Shown here piece by piece: positions 16,301 through 24,952 of a stretch of 64,000 nucleotides of DNA. The DNA is from an uncultured Faecalicatena sp. (lineage in GTDB: Bacteria > Bacillota > Clostridia > Lachnospirales > Lachnospiraceae): NCBI GenBank assembly GCA_948468385.1, contig CAOKHZ010000007.1:62001-126000 (forward strand). Direction: 5' to 3'. The notes under the pieces were generated by a model. That model saw only the letters and a program-made list of their open reading frames with translations, did no database searches and had not been told where the DNA came from. The position numbers and the translations under genes are program-made. The number at the start of each line of letters is the position of its first letter. The first letter of the stretch is position 1.

Positions 16301-16456
16301 GCCGTTCGCGGTCGGCGGCCCGTCGTAGAAGGTGTACATCGGACTTCCCTCCCGCTCCTTCATGCTCTTTTCAAAAATATCGTTGTCTTTCCAGAACTGT
16401 TCGACTTCTTTCTCGCGTTCCACGAAATTCATGTCAGTTACGACCTTCTTATACAT
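13301..16456 (-). CDS. ileS: Isoleucyl-tRNA synthetase, probably type 2 (IleS2-like)
   Basis: The product is a 1051-aa class I synthetase that charges tRNA-Ile. HIGH is at residues 55-58 (NGKPHIGHV) and KMSKS near residue 600 (GQKMSKSKGNAVDPF). The CP1 editing domain lies between. Features such as PYCPRCGTPLSAQEVAQGY and the lack of a C-terminal CxxC zinc finger point to the longer, eukaryote-like type, which in other bacteria is associated with resistance to pseudomonic acid; that consequence is inference. ATG at 16456 follows AGGAGAGATTTC. It is preceded by an Ile T-box leader and followed at 6 nt by glgP. Confidence 0.96.
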   Translation of the reverse strand: MYKKVVTDMNFVEREKEVEQFWKDNDIFEKSMKEREGSPMYTFYDGPPTANGKPHIGHVLTRVIKDMIPRYRTMKGYQVPRKAGWDTHGLPVELEVEKLLGLDGKDQIEEYGLEPFINKCKESVWKYKGMWEDFSGTVGFWADMDNPYVTYDNDFIESEWWALKQIWDKGLLYKGFKIVPYCPRCGTPLSAQEVAQGYKDVKERSAVVRFKVKDEDAYILAWTTTPWTLPSNLALCVNPEEEYAKVKCVDGNIYYMASALLDTVLGKLAQDAVPAYEVLETYKGTDLEYKEYEPLYQCAADAAAKQNKKSFFVTCDGYVTLTDGTGVVHIAPAFGEDDANVGRKYGLPFVQLVDEKGNMGETTPFAGLFVKKADPEVLKDLDARGLLFDAPKFEHSYPHCWRCDTPLIYYARESWFIKMTDVKEDLIANNNTINWIPESIGKGRFGDWLENVQDWGISRNRYWGTPLNIWECECGHMHSIGSIEELKSMSDNCPDEIELHRPYIDEVTIKCPKCGKLMHRVPEVIDCWFDSGSMPFAQHHYPFENQDVFEQQFPAQFISEAVDQTRGWFYSLLAISTLIFNKAPYENVIVLGHVQDENGQKMSKSKGNAVDPFDALAQYGADAVRWYFYVNSAPWLPNRFHGKAVLEGQRKFMGTLWNTYAFFVLYANIDDFDATKYALEYDKLSVMDKWLLSRLNTLIGTVDEHLENYRIPESARALQEFVDDMSNWYVRRSRERFWAKGMEQDKVNAYMTLYTALVTVAKVAAPMIPFMAESIYQNLVRSVDGEAPESVHLCDFPVADANCIDKELETNMERVLKLVVMGRACRNTSNIKNRQPIGQMFVKAEFELPEYYEEIIADELNVKNVEFTGDVRKFTSYNFKPQLKTVGPKYGKLLGGIKNALNSIDGNAAMDELNASGSLKLDINGQEVVLFKEDLLIDTAQTEGYVSENDGNVTVVLDTNLSEELLEEGFVREIVSKVQTMRKEAGFEVMDKILVTYEGSEKAEGIFARFQTAIGGEVLAVGVTKGQPDGFVKDWKINGESVTIGVKKEGN

Positions 16457-16498
16457 GAAATCTCTCCTTTCTTTCCTTTCTTAAATTAGTGACGAAAA

Positions 16499-16905
16499 CA
16501 AAAAGTCCTCGTCCCGTAATAGGACGAAGACCTTGCGCCTCGTTTATAAACCACCCGTTACGACATACTCCGACATGCCAACGTCACGCAAACCTCTCGC
16601 ATCGAATTGTAGTAAACGACAAACAATTTTGTCATCCAATATAGAATCCGTCCCGTCATGGCGTGCCACATCTTTATATGCGTTCCCATAACGGAGGAAT
16701 CCCGGCAGTCCCTACTCTACAAAACAATGCCCCGCCTAAGCCATCACCCGCGGGAATCAAAAGTAAATGAATTTCAGGAACTGCGGCTCGAAAGTGATTT
16801 TCAAAAGCACGTTACTCGTACCGGGCTTTCACCCTCCCCGGCTCGCTGAAACTTCACCGCGCTTTCTACTGTCTTCGTCATCGCCTTTGCTTATCATTTC
16901 CACAC
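16499..16905 (-). ncRNA. T-box leader, isoleucine (ileS)
   Basis: Reading the minus strand, Stem I includes GAGCCGGGGAGGGTGAAAGCC-like sequence and a specifier loop with ATC (16796-16798), an Ile codon. The T-box bulge region CGGGTGGT (about 16549-16557) offers UGGU, matching the A discriminator of tRNA-Ile. A terminator stem (16505-16514 with 16522-16531) ends in T5. Uncharged tRNA-Ile should favour antitermination and ileS expression. Confidence 0.92.
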
Positions 16906-16909
16906 GGAT

Positions 16910-16938
16910 ATTATAAGCAGAACGAGGCAAATAGTCAA
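16910..16938 (-). promoter_or_regulatory. Promoter of the ileS T-box transcript
   Basis: On the minus strand TTGACT (16933-16938), a 17-bp spacer and TATAAT (16910-16915) make a near-consensus vegetative promoter. It lies just beyond the 62-aa gene's stop. Confidence 0.85.
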
Positions 16939-16954
16939 GCATAAATCTGTCAAA

Positions 16955-17143
16955 TTATAATGATATATGCAACTCAACGCCTTCATAATAATCCATATTT
17001 TCCATAGTCGTTCCTCTACATCCATTTCCCGCATCATATTCTAAGAACGAGAATGCATTGTTAGGCTCCATTTCCGCACCTCTATTTCTCCCCCAAGTGC
17101 GCAGGTGTGTTTTTTCCGCTACTGCGGGTTCATAATTGCTCAT
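16955..17143 (-). CDS. Small hypothetical protein (62 aa), third gene of the metallopeptidase cassette
   Basis: ATG at 17143 is preferred because GGAGGAGAAA lies directly upstream; the in-frame ATG at 17155 overlaps that site. The peptide starts MSNYEPAVAEKTHL and contains WGRNRGAEMEPNN and CRGTTMENMDYYEGVEL. It has one Cys, many acidic and aromatic residues in its second half, and no signal or membrane segment. It starts 56 bp after the HExxH gene on the same strand. I recognise no family. It could be a regulator, a substrate of the neighbouring protease, or an unrelated small gene. Confidence 0.5.
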   Translation of the reverse strand: MSNYEPAVAEKTHLRTWGRNRGAEMEPNNAFSFLEYDAGNGCRGTTMENMDYYEGVELHISL

Positions 17144-17199
17144 TTTCTCCTCCATACATTTTTTACTTAGACAATTTTTTCTGCTTTTTTTTTATTCTC

Positions 17200-19626
17200 T
17201 CACATTTTGTTCGCCTCGTCAACTGGCATTTCTTGTTTACCATTATTTTTTTTATCTTTTTTCGCTAAACCTTCTTCCTTGGCTGTCTTCAACATTTGTA
17301 TTACATTACATTTGTAATCCCCAATCATTATATCCAGTCTTTTAAATAACTCTTCATATGAGGGGTCTTTTCCTATACTATACACTTTAAAGCATTCAAA
17401 CACATTTCTCAGCTTATTTCGACTTTCTTCAACCTCATTCCTATTGACACACTCTTTTATCCTTTTATTCGCTTCTCTAAGATATTCAAGTTCATATTGT
17501 ATAACTTGTAAAATAAGAAAAATATCAAACTTCTTTTGTCCTTCTTCACTTTCCACTTGTATGCTCTCATTAATCGAAACATTCTTTTTATTACTAAGCG
17601 CATCCACCTCCTTGAGATATGCATCCACTTTTTGTTTCAAATGGAAAAGAAATACATTTCCATCTCCAGATTTTGTTTTCACATTCCTCCAACTCTTCTT
17701 CCAACGCTTTCCCTTTTCCTTGTCCTCTTGCATAACCTTATGAACCAACGCAACACGGTTTAAAAGACTATTCGTGATAATGTTTTCATCCAAGTCATAG
17801 CTTTCCGATAAGAGAAACAATTCCAAATAGCCAACCGCGTCCAAATCTAGCACTTGTATGCTTACGCAATCAGCGAACAGTTCCTTTAAACTGTTTTTCA
17901 TCTGGCCAAGACTCTCAAACACCCCACTTGTTACTAACACTCTCTTGATTCCCTCTTCCAACCATTCACTCTCTTTTCCCAGGATTTCTACAACACTTTC
18001 ATTCCCAGATAAAAATAAATACTGATTCATTTCGCTTATATACCGATTCATTTGATTCTCTATCTCACCTTGAGAATCACATAATATATGATTGCTTATC
18101 GCCTCTCGTACATCTCCAAGCAAGTTTTCAAAATAATACTTATGTTCCCGTGACCCATTTACCCTGGAAACTACACTTCCTATTTTATCGACACAAAATC
18201 CGAAAAGCCTTCTTTTTCTCTCTTTCCAGTCTCTTTGAAGTAAACTTTTTGCCTCTTCATCTACCATTGTCTTTTTTAATTCTTCTTTTAATTTTTCATC
18301 TGGAAGTAATTCACTTAAAAGCGCAATCGTAGATATCTTGATAAAGATTTCTGCTCGTTTTACTCTTAGCCTCGCTTCCTCATTCGTATAATGTCCACAC
18401 TCATGGGCCAAAATAGCAAACAAAGCCCTCGGAGAATACATTTGGTGTCTCGCGACAAAAATTTGCAATACCCTATCCTCAGGTTCCAATCCCAAATCAA
18501 ATACCCTTGTTTGCGGACGTGCATATGCAACTGGCAACAATAAAAAACAATACTTATAGCTCTTATCATTTAAGATATTCGTAATTTCATATAAAGCGGA
18601 AATATACATCAAACTCAAACACATGGGAACGTCATATGCCAAGCCATTCCTTCCATTCAAATTTAATATGTTAATACAACTGATACCGATGTGATGAATC
18701 AATAGTTCCAGATTATCAATAAAGTCACTCACGGACTTCTCAATTTTTTGTAACCGCCCATACTTTTCTTCCATCAGTTCATCCTCGTCACCAAGCTTTT
18801 TCTGCGTGAGTAATTGCCCCTCTTGTAGTTGTTTGAGAAACAAATGAAATGCAGGAAAAAGTACATAAAACAAATCTTTATACTTTTCTTTCTGATTATT
18901 ATAATCATATTGTTCATACTGTTCCAACAAATTTATGATTTGGTAAAGAGACTGATAATAAGAATTCCATTTCTTATTTCGAGAACGTATGCATTCCTCC
19001 ATTTTCAATTTCAAATCAAAACGTAAATTCTTGCACCATACATTTACCGTTTCCTCTGTTTTACATGAACAAATGCATCCCTTCTTCGGCAACACCTTAA
19101 TATTTTTCACTTCTCCCACCGATTTACTCATACAAAATTTCCCGGTCGCCATATAAAGGCTGTCATATACACTTTCACCATCTTTTCGGTAATTTACGAG
19201 AACTTTCTTAATCTTATTTAGTTTCTTCCTCGTTTTCGCGAACCCAAAAAACACCCTATCCGCATTATCCAACGTATAAAATATTTTACACCTTTGTACC
19301 TCTTCTTTTATCCTAGCACAAACATCTTCCTGATTCACTTTCGACTTCATTTTTATAAGTGCAACGAGTACGAAAGAACCATTTTCTTTCTCCCAGTTAC
19401 TTTCTTCATCACCCAAAAGGCTAATTTGCTGCGATGAATACTTCCCTTCTAACTCCCATGAAGACTCTGACATTGCAAACCAAAGATCTGTAAAGTTGAC
19501 ATTCCCTTTCGTAGTTGTCAAATGCCGATCCTTGTTCCATTTTACATTCCTTATGCGAATGAAAGGCTCTACGTCTCCCACGCAAGGTTGCGGTTGATAA
19601 TATGTCATTAAATCAATATGCCTCAT
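17200..19626 (-). CDS. Large protein with HExxH metallopeptidase domain, unknown family
   Basis: The product is 808 aa. Residues about 80-165 look like a small alpha/beta (ferredoxin-like) domain (FVLVALIKMKS, then VFFGFAKTRKKLNKIKKVLVN), followed by a Cys-rich patch (GCICSC, about 183-188). The centre contains ILAHECGHYTNEEA with HECGH at 408-412, a zinc protease motif. ELFADCVSI at 582-590 resembles the Glu(xxx)Asp third-ligand motif of gluzincins. The C-terminus (about 650-808) is helical and highly charged. Start ATG overlaps the upstream membrane-protein stop (ATGA), so the two are translationally coupled. The gene is AT-rich relative to ileS and the glycosylation genes around it, suggesting acquisition. 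The substrate is unknown. Confidence 0.75.
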   Translation of the reverse strand: MRHIDLMTYYQPQPCVGDVEPFIRIRNVKWNKDRHLTTTKGNVNFTDLWFAMSESSWELEGKYSSQQISLLGDEESNWEKENGSFVLVALIKMKSKVNQEDVCARIKEEVQRCKIFYTLDNADRVFFGFAKTRKKLNKIKKVLVNYRKDGESVYDSLYMATGKFCMSKSVGEVKNIKVLPKKGCICSCKTEETVNVWCKNLRFDLKLKMEECIRSRNKKWNSYYQSLYQIINLLEQYEQYDYNNQKEKYKDLFYVLFPAFHLFLKQLQEGQLLTQKKLGDEDELMEEKYGRLQKIEKSVSDFIDNLELLIHHIGISCINILNLNGRNGLAYDVPMCLSLMYISALYEITNILNDKSYKYCFLLLPVAYARPQTRVFDLGLEPEDRVLQIFVARHQMYSPRALFAILAHECGHYTNEEARLRVKRAEIFIKISTIALLSELLPDEKLKEELKKTMVDEEAKSLLQRDWKERKRRLFGFCVDKIGSVVSRVNGSREHKYYFENLLGDVREAISNHILCDSQGEIENQMNRYISEMNQYLFLSGNESVVEILGKESEWLEEGIKRVLVTSGVFESLGQMKNSLKELFADCVSIQVLDLDAVGYLELFLLSESYDLDENIITNSLLNRVALVHKVMQEDKEKGKRWKKSWRNVKTKSGDGNVFLFHLKQKVDAYLKEVDALSNKKNVSINESIQVESEEGQKKFDIFLILQVIQYELEYLREANKRIKECVNRNEVEESRNKLRNVFECFKVYSIGKDPSYEELFKRLDIMIGDYKCNVIQMLKTAKEEGLAKKDKKNNGKQEMPVDEANKM

Positions 19627-20834
19627 ATGCTCTTCTCCACTCTCATTAACACCTTTTTCATGGTCTTAGTTCTTACTCTAAATCTATTATTTTTCGAAAT
19701 TGCCCTAATGTCCTCACAAAACTTGTAAAAACGTGAAATTGCCATGGTACTCCCCTGATTCCAGAAGTTGCACCAACTCAACCATAACCGCCATGCCAAT
19801 TCACAATCCCATAGAGCGCACTGCTCTCTCAAAAAATCATAATTCACAAAAATCAATTTTTCCAACCCATGCTCTTCTTTCTCAAAGACATTCAAATATT
19901 CCATATATAGGTATAAATACAATATAGTTTGTGAACGATAATCACCAATTATTTTCCACACATCTTTAAACGCCTGTCCCAAATCAAGTAAGGGAACCAA
20001 AATTTCCAACAAGTACAACTTCTTCACTCCCCAATTCACGGAATTGTCTATTATAATCCACAATCTTTTTGCTATGTATGCCGTTCTCTCTTGTTCAAAC
20101 TTAGTTGAAATGCCCGATTTCTTTATTATGTTTGTCATCCATGACAAACATAGTATATCTTCATACACCGTTTTTTTCTTGTATTTTTCCACCTCGACAA
20201 TTATATTTGACAATACCACGAGTAAATGTTCTATTTCATCCTCATTCTCATAATTTAAATGTACAACCATGTCCATGATGGGAAGTCGTTCAATCTCCGA
20301 CCTGATGCCATCGCTATAATCCATACATTTCAACTTCTCAATAGTTGATTGTTCTAAGACAACAGATATTCTCTCCTTCCTCATGATAAGAATAATATAT
20401 ACCACCATTGCGACAAAAATCACAAAAGTACCTATAACGCCCGATAATATGATGAAATACCATCCAAAGCTTTCCGCCATATAAACCAATGGACAATAAA
20501 CTATATAAAGTACGCCCATAACGTATATGCTCAATCCACTTATAGACAACTTAATAAGCTTTTTCATCTGAATTCCATACCAATAACTATTATAAAATCC
20601 CAGAAAAAATAAAAGTATGGAGATCGTAATCCCCCACAAAATCCCAAAACCATCCATCATATGTCCATTATCGCAAAACAAAGATTTCAAACAACTTGTC
20701 ACATGCGAAAAGTCCTGAGACGAACACCGAACCACGATTTCATATATAAATGCAATCGACACTGATATTAAGAGGGCAATTGCCATAATATTACCTACTA
20801 TTTTAATCCTTTTGTATTTTTTTGCATTTTCCAT
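19623..20834 (-). CDS. Membrane protein with four predicted N-terminal helices, partner of the HExxH protein
   Basis: The product is about 403 aa. Hydrophobic segments lie near residues 13-34, 64-83, 93-113 and 118-142. A soluble, helical, probably cytosolic region of about 250 residues follows, rich in Trp/Tyr/Leu, with repeat-like stretches such as LYLYLYMEYLNVFEKEE. I chose ATG at 20834 (MENAKKYKRIK); AAAGGAG lies 13 nt upstream, rather far, so an alternative start a few codons earlier is possible. The stop overlaps the start of the HExxH gene by 4 nt. I recognise no family. It may anchor or regulate the coupled peptidase at the membrane. Confidence 0.65.
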   Translation of the reverse strand: MENAKKYKRIKIVGNIMAIALLISVSIAFIYEIVVRCSSQDFSHVTSCLKSLFCDNGHMMDGFGILWGITISILLFFLGFYNSYWYGIQMKKLIKLSISGLSIYVMGVLYIVYCPLVYMAESFGWYFIILSGVIGTFVIFVAMVVYIILIMRKERISVVLEQSTIEKLKCMDYSDGIRSEIERLPIMDMVVHLNYENEDEIEHLLVVLSNIIVEVEKYKKKTVYEDILCLSWMTNIIKKSGISTKFEQERTAYIAKRLWIIIDNSVNWGVKKLYLLEILVPLLDLGQAFKDVWKIIGDYRSQTILYLYLYMEYLNVFEKEEHGLEKLIFVNYDFLREQCALWDCELAWRLWLSWCNFWNQGSTMAISRFYKFCEDIRAISKNNRFRVRTKTMKKVLMRVEKSI

Positions 20835-21244
20835 TGCAATGCAATTTCTCCTTTCTATCACCAAACGCTTTTATATTTCACAAAATATTTCACAAACCAA
20901 TTCCTTTTACCCACTTCATACCTACAACCATTTACAAACGGCTACCTATATACAAAAAATGACAATAAAAATCCACGCAGTATTACCGCTGAGAATCTAT
21001 TGCCACCATATATTAGTATAACACAATAAATTTTATTCAACAATCTTTTCTATGCATTTCATAGTAAAATTATATAACGAAAGCCGTGCCACTACGACAA
21101 TGGACAAGGGCAAACAAACACTCCCATTATGAAGAATGTCTGCTCACCCCCGTCTTCAGCAACGCTTTTCCGTCCTTCTACTTTTTATATATCCTGCCTC
21201 TTCCCTCTTTCAATCGCCGCGCTCGCGTGCATTCTCCCGCAAGG
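20835..21244. other. Gene-free stretch between the glycosylation operon and the metallopeptidase cassette
   Basis: No gene is supported. On the minus strand TGTTATACT (about 21015-21023) resembles an extended -10 and could start the cassette transcript. The part next to 21100-21240 should hold the end of the glycosylation operon; I see no clear terminator. Confidence 0.35.
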
Positions 21245-22171
21245 TTACCCCCGCTCCCGCACGATGTAAACCGGCCTATTCTTATTTTCCATGCAATCCT
21301 TTGACAGGTAAATCCCCACGATGTAAAGAAATATCATCTGCACGCCAGATAGCACGAGGATGGCCACCAGAAGTACGTCAAACTGTGACAACGCACCCGG
21401 CACGAATATCTGTTGAATCAAATTGACGAGCAAGAACACCATTCCCCCGAAAAGCAACAACGCGCCCACGATGCCCGCCAATTTCAGCGGGGCGGTGGAA
21501 AAGGCCAGAATCCCCTCCATTGCGTAGGATAAAAGGCTCCTTAAATTCCACTTGCTGCTGCCGTTCTCCCGCTCCACGTTCTCGAACGGAATCCATTTCG
21601 TATGAAATCCCACAAAGGAGAAGATGCCTTTCATGTAACGATTATATTCCCGCACGGAAAGAATCGCGTCCACCATGGTACGGTTCATCATGCGGAAATC
21701 CCCGTAGCCGTCCCCCATGTCCATGTGCGTCAGGCTTTTTCCGATTTTATAAAACAGCCGCGAGCAGAAGCTGCGCAAGAATCCGTCCCCTTCCCGACCG
21801 ATGCGCTTGCCGCCGCAGCAGTCAAAACCTTCCTCGGTGACGGCCTGGTACATTTGCGGCAAAAGCTTCGGCGGATGCTGCAAATCCGCATCCATGATCA
21901 CGCAATAATTTCCCGCCGCCTCCGAAAGTCCGGCGTACATGGCCGCCTCCTTGCCAAAATTCCTGGAGAAGGAAAGATAACGGCAACGCGCGTCCTTTTC
22001 GCAAAGTTTGCGCAACATGTCAATCGTCTTGTCACAACTGCCATCATCCACGAAAAGTAATTCATAATCCACGTCCTGCATCTGATCCAGCACCCGTGCC
22101 GTCTCCTCATAAAAATGAAAAATGGATTCTTCCTCATTATAGCAAGGAACAATTACGCTGATTTTATCCAT
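21245..22171 (-). CDS. GtrB/DPM1-like family 2 glycosyltransferase
   Basis: The product (308 aa) most likely loads a sugar onto polyprenyl phosphate at the inner face of the membrane. The GT-A domain opens with ISVIVPCYNEEESIF; the metal/substrate motifs are VDDGSCDKT and DADLQHPP. Two C-terminal membrane helices (about 226-250 and 262-290) are typical of GtrB. I start at ATG 22171 behind GGAGGAAAACATC; the ORF extends upstream without a good ribosome site. It is the last gene of a GtrA-YfhO-GtrB order, which suggests a glycosylation system for a surface polymer such as a teichoic acid; that acceptor is inference. Confidence 0.9.
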   Translation of the reverse strand: MDKISVIVPCYNEEESIFHFYEETARVLDQMQDVDYELLFVDDGSCDKTIDMLRKLCEKDARCRYLSFSRNFGKEAAMYAGLSEAAGNYCVIMDADLQHPPKLLPQMYQAVTEEGFDCCGGKRIGREGDGFLRSFCSRLFYKIGKSLTHMDMGDGYGDFRMMNRTMVDAILSVREYNRYMKGIFSFVGFHTKWIPFENVERENGSSKWNLRSLLSYAMEGILAFSTAPLKLAGIVGALLLFGGMVFLLVNLIQQIFVPGALSQFDVLLVAILVLSGVQMIFLYIVGIYLSKDCMENKNRPVYIVRERG

Positions 22172-22231
22172 GATGTTTTCCTCCATTCTCTCTTTTAATA
22201 TACCGTCTCTTCCTCTATTTACCACAAATCA

Positions 22232-24952
22232 TTACCGCGCTTTACGCTTTTCCCTTATCATTTCCACGCTTAAAACAATCAACAATCCCAGCCAGCAGGC
22301 CGCGCTTACCATTGCTCCCGCTACAAATCCGGGCGATTGGAAAGCGATGGTCACCTCGTGTTCTCCTTTTGCAAGCGCTACTCCCACGAAAGCGGTATTT
22401 ACCTTTTCCGGCTCAATTTCCTTGCCGTCAACCCATACCCGATATCCTTTTCGAAATGGATATGATGTCACGAAATATCCGCCCTTCGGCATGTCGATGG
22501 TCTTCTGGCAAACCGTCGCTTCGCCTTGTGGCATCCAGAGCATCCGTGTCAAGGAAAAGTCTTCCTTTTCTTCGCTGCACGTTTCCTCTGGCATGATTAT
22601 GTCTTTATCCTTTAAAATATCCCGATCTAAGCAAAAAACTTCCAAATCCTCAACCTTGTACTTTCCCTCGGACATCCTCACCTGCAAATACTCGGCCGCG
22701 TCGCCCGGGTCGAACACATAGACGAAGTCCTCGTTCCCATTCGGGTATGGCGCGCTTTTGGCCGACAACTTATTGCTCATGTTATCCATGTATATTTTTA
22801 CTTCCTTGCCGTCTTCCCGTTCCACATGGAATCGAATGACCAGAATCTTATTCGACAACGGCCGCGCCAGGTTCAATTGAAAATTGTCCTTCGACGTTTC
22901 ATGAGAAAGCAAACGCTCCAAGTCTTCCTTTACGAAGAATTCCTCCGGATCCACTCGCGAAACCAACTCCGCCGCATGATCCGCGACATCTACCATTTCC
23001 GCTGTCTCTACCGTCTCCGCTTCCGAATTCCCGCCGTCTACCATTTCCACCACCGTGTAACGTGACAGTGCCGCCAACGTCTGCGGAAACAAAAGTCCCT
23101 CAAACTCTTCATCACTCATCAGGTCCGTGCTCCCATAACAGATTGGCCGCACCTCGTCATTTTCCGCCAACGCGTAATCCCCGTACGTCTCGCACACGTC
23201 CCAGCCCGCAGGCACGTTATCGCTTTTACAGACCAGGTAACGTATCCCCATGAAATCGTTGAACACCGGATTTAGTCCCGCCACCAGCGCCACCCGATTA
23301 TTATAGGAAATGGCATTGCCCATCGTATCATAAAAAAATCGCGCATACGTTTTGTTAGATATGGACGAATATATCGAAACCCTCTGCGATTCCCCATCAC
23401 ACAACATGTTCGAATTCATGAATGCATTTGCCAGGTACTCAATCCGATAATTCTCATCACTTGCAAATTCGGCAATACGCTCCTGCGGAATATGTTCCTG
23501 CCGTTCATCCTCCACGGATAAATAATTCTCCCTATGGGAAATATTCAATTTCTCGCGTAAGTCTTCGAAAGCCGAACTTCTCAAATTTACAATCAGGCTC
23601 ACCCAGATTGGAAACAATAAAATCACCCAAAATTTGTACCGTCGACATGCCGGCCCACGGAAGTACCTTTCTTCATCGGCACCTGACCCGGCGGCAAACC
23701 ATTTGCCCCACATCCACCAGACCATCCATACGGCGATGATTACAGCCTCCGTCAGTATTACCGGCCTCCACTCAGAATCAATCGCCGGAACCAGACAAAC
23801 GAGCAAGCACAATGCAAACGCACCTTTTTTCAAGTGAACCCTTCGCTCCCACAACTCCCGCAAGGTTTCAATACAAACCAACACGAGCAACGGAACGAAC
23901 GGAATCAAAATTTTTCCCCTGGCATAAAGGAATCCATTCAGCACCAGTGAAACCGCCGGAACCGCCATTGCCACAAGCAGGCAGATTGACAACAATCTTC
24001 TTTTCTTGTTTCCAAGCGACAGCACCAAACAAAACAACGTCAAAAGGGTCATGCCGCAGCCATATGGGGAATACAAAAGCCCGGTCATTTCCATGTCTAT
24101 CAATCGAATGGATTCCTTTGCAAAATTTCCCGCGTCCTTCGACGTGGACAAAATGTCCAGCCCCGTCGGCAGCAACAAAATCATGCCCATCCCGACCGCG
24201 AGCAGCAATGCACTCCCAAGCAAGAGAATTTTTTGAAACGCCACCGCCCATTTCCCTCCATTCGCATGCGGGATTGGATATCCGCTCCCTCCGTCCGCGT
24301 ATAGGACTCGCCAGAATCCATAGATTCCAATCACGACGATGCCAGTCGGGGAATAATAAAAGCTGTGTACAATCATAAGGAACACGGACACGCATAACAT
24401 GCCGATTTTACCTTTTTCCAACAAACGGTCGCATCCTATCAATGCCAAAATCAAAAACGGCATATAATTTACAAATATAACCTGATGGTGCGCCTGGTAA
24501 AAGCAAGTGGAACTTAAGAGGAGAACCGCCCCGAAAAACGCCGTCCATTTATCCTTGCCCAGTTTTGCAAGCCACTTGTAACAAAGCATGCCGCTCGCCA
24601 TCACCCCAAGCATCGCGTAAATAGAAATGATATATTTCATCGGTACCTCAGGAATCAGACAAGAAAGCACCACGTCCGGCCGAAGCACCCCATAATAGGC
24701 AAAGTCGTATACGCTGCTTCCTCCTCCCAGGTTCACCCATTGTGGTAAAACGGAATGGGTGGACAACATGGTTTGGCGCAGGCTCTGTGCAATCGCCACG
24801 TGCTGGCTAAGCCAGTCGCCATCCGAGCCAAACAAGTTACCCGTCCCCATGGGCAAAAACAAAAGCACTAACGTGAACACTCCCAGAAACAGGTAGGGAA
24901 GTCCCCGCCAATGTTTCATTTCATCCCGCCACGATTTTATTCCGCCTCGCAT
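22232..24952 (-). CDS. YfhO family membrane glycosyltransferase-like protein
   Basis: The product is about 906 aa, with roughly a dozen membrane helices. The first loop carries FGSDGDWLSQHVAIAQSLR and GGGSSVYDFAYYG, the GT-C-like acidic loop of YfhO proteins. After about residue 450 there is a large outside domain (about 455-865), with one last helix at the C-terminus. YfhO proteins in Bacillus and Listeria glycosylate lipoteichoic acid outside the membrane with undecaprenyl-P-sugar donors. The start overlaps the end of the gtrA-like gene by about 16 bp (ATG 24952; TTG at 24958 is possible). With the GtrA and GtrB neighbours it completes a three-part glycosylation module. Confidence 0.88.
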   Translation of the reverse strand: MRGGIKSWRDEMKHWRGLPYLFLGVFTLVLLFLPMGTGNLFGSDGDWLSQHVAIAQSLRQTMLSTHSVLPQWVNLGGGSSVYDFAYYGVLRPDVVLSCLIPEVPMKYIISIYAMLGVMASGMLCYKWLAKLGKDKWTAFFGAVLLLSSTCFYQAHHQVIFVNYMPFLILALIGCDRLLEKGKIGMLCVSVFLMIVHSFYYSPTGIVVIGIYGFWRVLYADGGSGYPIPHANGGKWAVAFQKILLLGSALLLAVGMGMILLLPTGLDILSTSKDAGNFAKESIRLIDMEMTGLLYSPYGCGMTLLTLFCLVLSLGNKKRRLLSICLLVAMAVPAVSLVLNGFLYARGKILIPFVPLLVLVCIETLRELWERRVHLKKGAFALCLLVCLVPAIDSEWRPVILTEAVIIAVWMVWWMWGKWFAAGSGADEERYFRGPACRRYKFWVILLFPIWVSLIVNLRSSAFEDLREKLNISHRENYLSVEDERQEHIPQERIAEFASDENYRIEYLANAFMNSNMLCDGESQRVSIYSSISNKTYARFFYDTMGNAISYNNRVALVAGLNPVFNDFMGIRYLVCKSDNVPAGWDVCETYGDYALAENDEVRPICYGSTDLMSDEEFEGLLFPQTLAALSRYTVVEMVDGGNSEAETVETAEMVDVADHAAELVSRVDPEEFFVKEDLERLLSHETSKDNFQLNLARPLSNKILVIRFHVEREDGKEVKIYMDNMSNKLSAKSAPYPNGNEDFVYVFDPGDAAEYLQVRMSEGKYKVEDLEVFCLDRDILKDKDIIMPEETCSEEKEDFSLTRMLWMPQGEATVCQKTIDMPKGGYFVTSYPFRKGYRVWVDGKEIEPEKVNTAFVGVALAKGEHEVTIAFQSPGFVAGAMVSAACWLGLLIVLSVEMIREKRKAR

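Noticed and set aside
15470-16489. 339-aa plus-strand frame opposite ileS
   Set aside because: It is a shadow of a clearly conserved synthetase gene with no initiation signal.
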